Part shown: piece by piece, positions 5,874 to 10,445 of the stretch
How positions within the stretch are numbered: position 1 is the stretch's first letter
Layout: every line of letters begins with the position of its first letter
Program-made: the position numbers and the translations under genes
NCBI GenBank assembly: GCA_902796745.1
Contig: CADBQC010000151.1
Span: 1-10,445 of the forward strand
Length of the DNA: 10,445 bases
From: an uncultured Pseudomonadota bacterium
GTDB lineage: Bacteria > Pseudomonadota > Alphaproteobacteria > RUG11792
Direction of reading: 5' to 3'
Notes under the pieces: model-generated
Seen by the model: the letters and a program-made list of their open reading frames with translations, nothing else
Database searches by the model: none
Told to the model about the DNA's origin: nothing

Positions 5874-8277
5874 GACAAGATTAACCCCGATGTTGCAACA
5901 GTATTGCGACGAAAAGAAAAATTATCCAGATGCTCTGCTGTTGTATAGATTGGGTGATTTCTATGAGCTGTTTTTCGAAGATGCGGAGATTGCCTCAAAA
6001 GAATTGGGACTGGTTTTGACCAAACGAAACGATGCACCTATGTGTGGCATTCCTTGGCATGCTTCAGAAATGTATCTTACAAAATTGATCAAAGCTGGAC
6101 ATAGAGTTGCTATCTGTGAACAGATGGAGACTCCCGAAGAAGCGAAGATACGAGGCGGTTCAAATGCTACTATTGAACGCAAAGTAACGCGCATAATCAC
6201 AAAAGGCACTCTGATCGAACAGGAACTTTTAGTCGGGAAACAAAATAATTTTCTTCTGGCGATATCCGGTATTGATAGCAATGGTATCATAGCCATAGCT
6301 TATGCCGATATTTCGACGGGTAGATTTATTGTTGATGAGATCTCTGCTACTGAGCTATCGTCAACTCTGGCAAAAGTGGAGCCTGCAGAAATTATTTGTA
6401 ACGACAATTTGCTGACAAATAAGGAAGTTTTGGAAATTTTGGATACCTATAAATCGATAATTAGACCTATTCCTAGTTCAAAATTCGCACAGAATGCTGG
6501 ACAAGAACGTTTGGCAAAATTTTTTGGCATCAAATTTATAGATTCTTTTGGAACTCTTTCAAAACGAGTTATTGAAGTTGCTTCTGCTATCGTGGATTAC
6601 GTGGTAGAAGTGTATAAATCAGATAAGGTTAATCTAACTTTTCCAAAACTAGTAAATCATTCAGAACACATGAGTTTGGACAATTTTACGAGAAAGAGCC
6701 TGGAATTAACAACTTCACAATCCGGGGATAAAAAGAGCACATTACTGTATAACATCGATAGAACAAAGACAGCCCAGGGCGGAAGAATGTTGGCAAGGTG
6801 GCTTATGGAACCTTTGGCAAATGTGGAAAAAATTAGCAAACGCTTGGATTTTGTCGAATTTTTTGCAAAAAATCCTGGGCTTTTATCTGTAATAGATGTG
6901 CATTTCTCTGGATTTCCTGATATTGAACGATCGATAACAAGGATAGTAATGGGAAAAACTAGTCCAAAAGATTTGAAATGTATCGCAGTATCACTCAGAA
7001 AAGCGTTAGAGCTTGATAGATATACTTCCAGATATCCTGAATTAAAAAATTTACGCCTCTCGTTTGACAAAAGCGAAAACCTTATTGAAACGTTGGAAAA
7101 AGCGTTGACAGATGAGGTGCCTTTTTTCGCTAGGGATGGAGGATTTATACGTCACGGATTCGATGCAGAATTGGACGAGTATGTTAATTTCTTGGAAAAT
7201 GGCGAATCTGTGATTAAAGAACTTCAGATGAAGTATGTTAAAGAAACAGGTATACCGACGCTAAAGATAAAAAATAATTCGTTGATAGGGTACTTTATAG
7301 AGGTATCACCAAATTTCGCCTCCAAGGTGCCGTATAATTTCGTACACAGGCAATCATTAGCGACTAGCATGAGGTATAGCTCAGCTACACTGAACGAAAT
7401 CGCAAACAAAATTTACTCAGCAGAATCAAATGCAAAAAGGCGAGAACTGGTAATTTTTGAAGATTTAATTAAACTAGTGGTTAAAGAAGAAGAAAATATC
7501 AGAAAAATATCAGAAAATATCTCTTTCATAGATCTGTGTTCTTCTTTTGCTTCATTAGCTATCGAAAAACACTATGTTAGACCAGAACTTACTTCTGAAA
7601 AAGTTCTTGAAATAAAGAATGGAAGGCATCCTGTCGTAGAAAATAGCTTAAGTGTCTCTGGTGACAATTTTGTTGCAAATGATTGTGATTTTTCTCAGAC
7701 TTCGTTTGTATCCATTCTTACTGGCCCTAATATGGGCGGGAAAAGTACGTATTTAAGGCAGAATGCAATAATCATCATTATGGCTCAAATAGGTTCGTTT
7801 GTTCCTGCTGATTACGCAAAGATCGGAGTCGTAGATAGAATATTTAGCCGAGTTGGAGCATCTGATGATATATCTTCAGGACGTTCGACTTTTATGATAG
7901 AAATGATAGAAACCGCAACGATTTTGCAAAACGCTACTGAAAAATCTTTTGTGATTCTTGATGAAATAGGTCGAGGAACATCAACGTACGACGGACTAGC
8001 AATAGCTTGGGCAGTTATTGAGGACATTATAACCAGAATAAAAACAAGAACGATTTTTGCCACACATTACCATGAACTGAATGGACTAAAAGCTACGCAA
8101 CCGAATGTAAAATTTTTATCAGTTACAGTTCAAGAATGGAATAACCAAATCGTCTTTTTACATAAGATAAAGGAAGGATTTACTGATAAGTCGTACGGAA
8201 TAAATGTCGCCTCATTGGCTGGTTTTCCGAAGAATGTTGTAAATAGAGCTGAAGAAATATTGAAAAGCTTTGTATAG
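5851..8277 (+). CDS. mutS: DNA mismatch repair protein MutS, short C terminus
   Basis: Recognises base mismatches and small loops, then acts as an ATP-driven sliding clamp that recruits MutL. Numbering from TTG 5851: the mismatch-binding Phe-x-Glu is Phe37-Tyr-Glu39 in GDFYELFFED. Connector, lever and clamp regions follow (about 130-570). The ATPase has Walker A GPNMGGKST at 625-633 (Lys631), Walker B VILDE at 701-705 (Asp704, Glu705), the signature-like GRGTSTYDG and His739 in THYHEL. At 808 residues it ends soon after DKSYGINVASLAGFP, so it lacks most of the extra C-terminal region that in E. coli (853 residues) drives tetramerisation and binds the beta clamp. The start is uncertain among TTG 5851, ATG 5857 and ATG 5860; none has a strong ribosome binding site and all overlap ispH, which suggests translational coupling. 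Confidence 0.97.
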   Translation: MKMMPKDKTRLTPMLQQYCDEKKNYPDALLLYRLGDFYELFFEDAEIASKELGLVLTKRNDAPMCGIPWHASEMYLTKLIKAGHRVAICEQMETPEEAKIRGGSNATIERKVTRIITKGTLIEQELLVGKQNNFLLAISGIDSNGIIAIAYADISTGRFIVDEISATELSSTLAKVEPAEIICNDNLLTNKEVLEILDTYKSIIRPIPSSKFAQNAGQERLAKFFGIKFIDSFGTLSKRVIEVASAIVDYVVEVYKSDKVNLTFPKLVNHSEHMSLDNFTRKSLELTTSQSGDKKSTLLYNIDRTKTAQGGRMLARWLMEPLANVEKISKRLDFVEFFAKNPGLLSVIDVHFSGFPDIERSITRIVMGKTSPKDLKCIAVSLRKALELDRYTSRYPELKNLRLSFDKSENLIETLEKALTDEVPFFARDGGFIRHGFDAELDEYVNFLENGESVIKELQMKYVKETGIPTLKIKNNSLIGYFIEVSPNFASKVPYNFVHRQSLATSMRYSSATLNEIANKIYSAESNAKRRELVIFEDLIKLVVKEEENIRKISENISFIDLCSSFASLAIEKHYVRPELTSEKVLEIKNGRHPVVENSLSVSGDNFVANDCDFSQTSFVSILTGPNMGGKSTYLRQNAIIIIMAQIGSFVPADYAKIGVVDRIFSRVGASDDISSGRSTFMIEMIETATILQNATEKSFVILDEIGRGTSTYDGLAIAWAVIEDIITRIKTRTIFATHYHELNGLKATQPNVKFLSVTVQEWNNQIVFLHKIKEGFTDKSYGINVASLAGFPKNVVNRAEEILKSFV
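7491..7521 (+). repeat. Three tandem 10/11-bp units inside mutS
   Basis: AGAAAATATC, AGAAAAATATC and AGAAAATATC lie head to tail at 7491-7500, 7501-7511 and 7512-7521. They encode the helix ENIRKISENIS in the lever/clamp region. Gain or loss of one unit would shift the frame. Confidence 0.7.
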
Positions 8278-8321
8278 TATGTTACACTTTTAATAGTGAT
8301 GGGGACGAAGAGGGTAACGAT

Positions 8322-8792
8322 ATGAGGACACATGGTAATCTCGCTTTAAAAGATGAGTATTGTTTTGGTCGACGATCTGCCATAAAAAATACAGTTGGAA
8401 TAAAACCCTATCGGAACCTGAACCGTAGCTTTCTTTCAACATATGAAAAAGGAATTTCTGCTGAGCGGATTGTTGCAAAAAAGCTGGAAAATGAAGGATA
8501 TGAGATTTTGGGACAACGGATAAGGACCGGCTATGGAGAAATAGATATTCTAGCTAAAAAAGGAACCGATGTTGTCGCAATTGAAGTGAAACAAAGAAAA
8601 ACATTATCTGAGGCAAAAAGTTGTATATCGTGCAGGCAACAAAAAAGAATTTTAAACGCTCTTGTATTCATTTCTGGTCAACGAAATAAACCATTTGAAA
8701 ACTATCGCATAGATGTAGTATGCTTAGACGCAGTAGGCAGATTTGAACATATAGAAAATGCGTTTTCAGTTGAAGCTCTTGTTGCTTGTTAG
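8322..8792 (+). CDS. yraN: YraN family (UPF0102) nuclease-fold protein with N-terminal extension
   Basis: Small protein of the UPF0102 family, which has a restriction-endonuclease-like fold; its cellular role is not settled. The core runs from about residue 42: KGISAERIVAKKLENEGYEI, then GYGEIDILAKKG with Glu73 and Asp75, then VAIEVKQRK with Glu88 and Lys90. This matches the D/E...ExK pattern of such nucleases. RIDVVCLD (129-136) is the conserved late strand. Length 156 exceeds the usual 115-130 because about 40 residues, fairly basic and without a recognised domain, precede the core. The start at 8322 is well supported by AGAGGG seven bases upstream, so the extension seems real. It follows mutS by 44 bp and overlaps the DolP-like gene by 35 bp. 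In E. coli yraN is also a near neighbour of dolP. Confidence 0.88.
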   Translation: MRTHGNLALKDEYCFGRRSAIKNTVGIKPYRNLNRSFLSTYEKGISAERIVAKKLENEGYEILGQRIRTGYGEIDILAKKGTDVVAIEVKQRKTLSEAKSCISCRQQKRILNALVFISGQRNKPFENYRIDVVCLDAVGRFEHIENAFSVEALVAC

Positions 8793-9327
8793 TCCGATCA
8801 TTGTATCGGGGTGTGTCCCAGTTATCGTAGGTGGAAGCATGGTTGCTGGTGGCTACACTGCAGTGCGTGAAAAAAAATTGGGGGACACATTAAACGATTC
8901 AAAAATTGATATAGAAATAAAAAATAGGCTATATAAAGTTGATCATAAGCTCCAAAGCGATGTTTCAGCTGTTACCGATCATGGCAGTGTGTTATTAACC
9001 GGAGTGGTCTCAAATCCTGAATGGGTTGGTGTTGCAGAACGTGAAGTTTGGGCAATTAAAGGAGTATCAGAAGTTAATAACCATATTACAGTCGGCGAAT
9101 TTTCCGCGACGCAACTTGTAAAAGACGATTACTTAACGACGGCTTGCAAAACAGCATTGCTTTGTGAACAGAATGTACGTTCTGTGAATTTTAAGATAAA
9201 GACATATGATGCGGTCGTATATGTGCTTGGTATTGCCCGCACGGAGGAAGAATTGCGAACGGTGCTCAATGTTGTACAGAAGGTAAAAGGCGTTAAAAAA
9301 GTCGTTTCCTACATAAAATTGATTTAG
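8758..9327 (+). CDS. dolP: Dual BON-domain outer-membrane lipoprotein, DolP-like
   Basis: Predicted lipoprotein with two BON domains. In E. coli the matching protein DolP (YraP) binds anionic phospholipid at the outer membrane and division site and supports envelope integrity. A lysine/arginine-bearing hydrophobic signal peptide ends in a lipobox (VSGC, lipidated Cys19), followed by a glycine-rich linker. BON domain 1 spans about 47-113 (IDIEIKNRL...GSVLLTGVV...VNNHITVG) and BON domain 2 about 122-189 (AVVYVLGIA...VKGVKKVVSYI). At 189 residues it matches E. coli DolP (191) in length and layout. It starts inside yraN and has no clear ribosome binding site, so coupling is likely. Its stop touches the uppS start. 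A run of eight A at 8870-8877 is a possible slippage site. The symbol rests on architecture plus the yraN link, not close identity. Confidence 0.8.
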   Translation: MRFQLKLLLLVSPIIVSGCVPVIVGGSMVAGGYTAVREKKLGDTLNDSKIDIEIKNRLYKVDHKLQSDVSAVTDHGSVLLTGVVSNPEWVGVAEREVWAIKGVSEVNNHITVGEFSATQLVKDDYLTTACKTALLCEQNVRSVNFKIKTYDAVVYVLGIARTEEELRTVLNVVQKVKGVKKVVSYIKLI

Positions 9328-10010
9328 TGATGTCAGTACCACAACATATAGCATTCATAATGGATGGAAATTCAACTTGGGCAAAAGAGAATAATAAGCC
9401 CGTTATGGATGGCTACCTAGTTGGTATGCGTACTATGGCTCAGACGATTTTGGATGCAAAGGATCTTGACGTAAAGTATGTGACGTTTTACGCCTTTTCT
9501 ATGGAAAATTGGGGACGTCCCCAAAAATGGGTATCAGATTTTATGGCTTTAGCTTTGCGTTTTTTTAAGAATGACAAAGCCATACGAGAAGTCCTAGAAG
9601 CAGGAGCAAAACTTAAAATTATTGGAGATATCACAAGATTATCTCCGGAATTTCAAAATATTCTAAATGAATACGTTGAAAGAACAAAAAAACACACAGG
9701 CATAACTGTTCAGCTTGCTATAAGCTATGGGGCTCGAGACGAAATTGTTAGAGCAGTAAGAAAGATGCAAAAGCAAGACATAGATTTTACAGCAGAAAAT
9801 ATTTCAACTAATCTTGATACTGCGGGAGTTCCGGATCCAGATCTAATTATTCGCACCAGTTCCAAACAGAGATTAAGCAATTTTTTATTGTGGCAATGCT
9901 CATATAGTGAATTATATTTTTCAAATCTTCTCTGGGGCGATTTTAATAAAACTGAATTGAAAAAAGCGATAGATGAGTATTCCAAAAGGAAAAGGACTTA
10001 TGGTAAATAA
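9327..10010 (+). CDS. uppS: Undecaprenyl diphosphate synthase family protein with altered active site
   Basis: Cis-prenyltransferase family: adds IPP units to FPP to make undecaprenyl diphosphate, the carrier for peptidoglycan and other envelope glycans. Numbering from GTG 9327: HIAFIMDGN holds the Mg-binding Asp13 (E. coli Asp26). FYAFSMENWGRP, PDPDLIIRT, QRLSNFLLWQ and ELYFSNLLW are typical, with Arg equivalents of E. coli 77, 194 and 200 and Glu 213 kept. Three key positions differ: E. coli Arg30 is Thr17 (GNSTW instead of GNGRW), Arg39 is Val26, and His43 is Tyr30 (DGYLVG instead of xGHxxG). RTGGE also becomes RTSSK. About 227 residues, a little short. The start is GTG 9327 or ATG 9330, next to the dolP stop. 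It overlaps cdsA by 11 bp, the usual uppS-cdsA order. Family certain; activity unsure. Confidence 0.9.
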   Translation: MMSVPQHIAFIMDGNSTWAKENNKPVMDGYLVGMRTMAQTILDAKDLDVKYVTFYAFSMENWGRPQKWVSDFMALALRFFKNDKAIREVLEAGAKLKIIGDITRLSPEFQNILNEYVERTKKHTGITVQLAISYGARDEIVRAVRKMQKQDIDFTAENISTNLDTAGVPDPDLIIRTSSKQRLSNFLLWQCSYSELYFSNLLWGDFNKTELKKAIDEYSKRKRTYGK

Positions 10011-10445
10011 TTTTGTTTTACGAATGATCAGTGCTGTCATCTTAGCTCCACTTGTAATCTATGTTGTGTATTTGGGGGGTATATATTTTCAGACACTTGC
10101 GCTGATTTGTTTGTTTTTAATGCTACACGAATGGTTTGCTATAAATAAGCAAAATAAAAGAATATTATTCATTACAATTGGTATAATAATGTGTTTATTT
10201 ATGTTATTAAAACTAAATTTAATTGACATCACACTTTACAATGCGGGATATATTATGTATGCAATGTTACTGTTCTTAATTTACGGTATCTTCCAGTTGA
10301 TAAATTGTGAAAAACTAAATAAAGTTATCACTTGTACGCTACTTGTCCTAATAACTTATATAATAATTCATGCGATAGTCGTTCCAAAGCCCTATGGATT
10401 CCCTCTTATGGAATTGCTGTACTTTTGTGGGAGCATAATGGTGGC
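10000..10445 (+). CDS. cdsA: Phosphatidate cytidylyltransferase, N-terminal part (cut by window end)
   Basis: CdsA converts phosphatidate and CTP to CDP-diacylglycerol, the branch point for membrane phospholipids, in the inner membrane. The reading frame starts at ATG 10000, inside the end of uppS, and stays open to the window edge (about 148 codons). AAGGA motifs lie 3 and 9 bases upstream. The beginning, with LRMISAVILAPLVIYVVYLGG and HEWF, is the typical CdsA N terminus (first membrane helix, then the EW motif). Several further very hydrophobic segments follow (about residues 28-42, 54-68, 82-98 and 112-125). The C-terminal CDP-alcohol signature lies outside the window, so the call rests on the N terminus, the membrane pattern and the uppS-cdsA order. 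Confidence 0.85.
   Translation, partial: MVNNFVLRMISAVILAPLVIYVVYLGGIYFQTLALICLFLMLHEWFAINKQNKRILFITIGIIMCLFMLLKLNLIDITLYNAGYIMYAMLLFLIYGIFQLINCEKLNKVITCTLLVLITYIIIHAIVVPKPYGFPLMELLYFCGSIMV

Noticed and set aside
5573..6037. 154-codon minus-strand open frame over the ispH-mutS junction
   Set aside because: It is antisense to two intact genes with full motif sets, with no ribosome binding site or family resemblance.
1..10445. CRISPR array, toxin-antitoxin pair, phage or defence genes
   Set aside because: No regularly spaced repeats, no small gene pairs and no defence-type domains were seen on either strand; outside the IS relics the genes are housekeeping.

Overview
This is an AT-rich bacterial window. 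Gene content and protein sequences look alphaproteobacterial. The low GC, decaying insertion sequences, shortened housekeeping proteins and frequent TTG/GTG starts suggest a reduced or intracellular lineage such as Rickettsiales or Holosporales. That placement is inference from the reading alone; no search was run.

Layout. Positions 1-1350 hold two successive dead copies of an IS1-family transposase, both on the + strand. Next come acpP (1403-1636) and fabF (1646-2896), fatty-acid synthesis genes without their usual fabD/fabG partners immediately upstream. The 255-bp gap after fabF holds interlocked inverted repeats (2921-3049). rlmN (3152-4195) converges on a minus-strand pair: a tRNA-Pro(CGG) gene, whose 3' end overlaps the rlmN stop, and an N-terminally short rpsD. 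A divergent control region (4802-4967) carries one good sigma70-type promoter in each direction.

From 4968 to the window end, six + strand genes lie so close (overlaps, or gaps up to 44 bp) that they look like one transcription unit: ispH, mutS, yraN, dolP-like, uppS and cdsA (cut by the window end). Several of them serve the envelope. IspH makes IPP/DMAPP, UppS condenses IPP into undecaprenyl diphosphate, CdsA makes CDP-diacylglycerol, and the DolP-like lipoprotein would act at the outer membrane. MutS repairs mismatches, and YraN is a nuclease-fold protein that also neighbours dolP in E. coli.

No new defence or mobile system is visible. The oddest points are an S4 protein that lacks about 45 N-terminal residues yet has its own close promoter, a UppS in which three strongly conserved active-site positions are replaced, and the pseudoknot-like repeat between fabF and rlmN.
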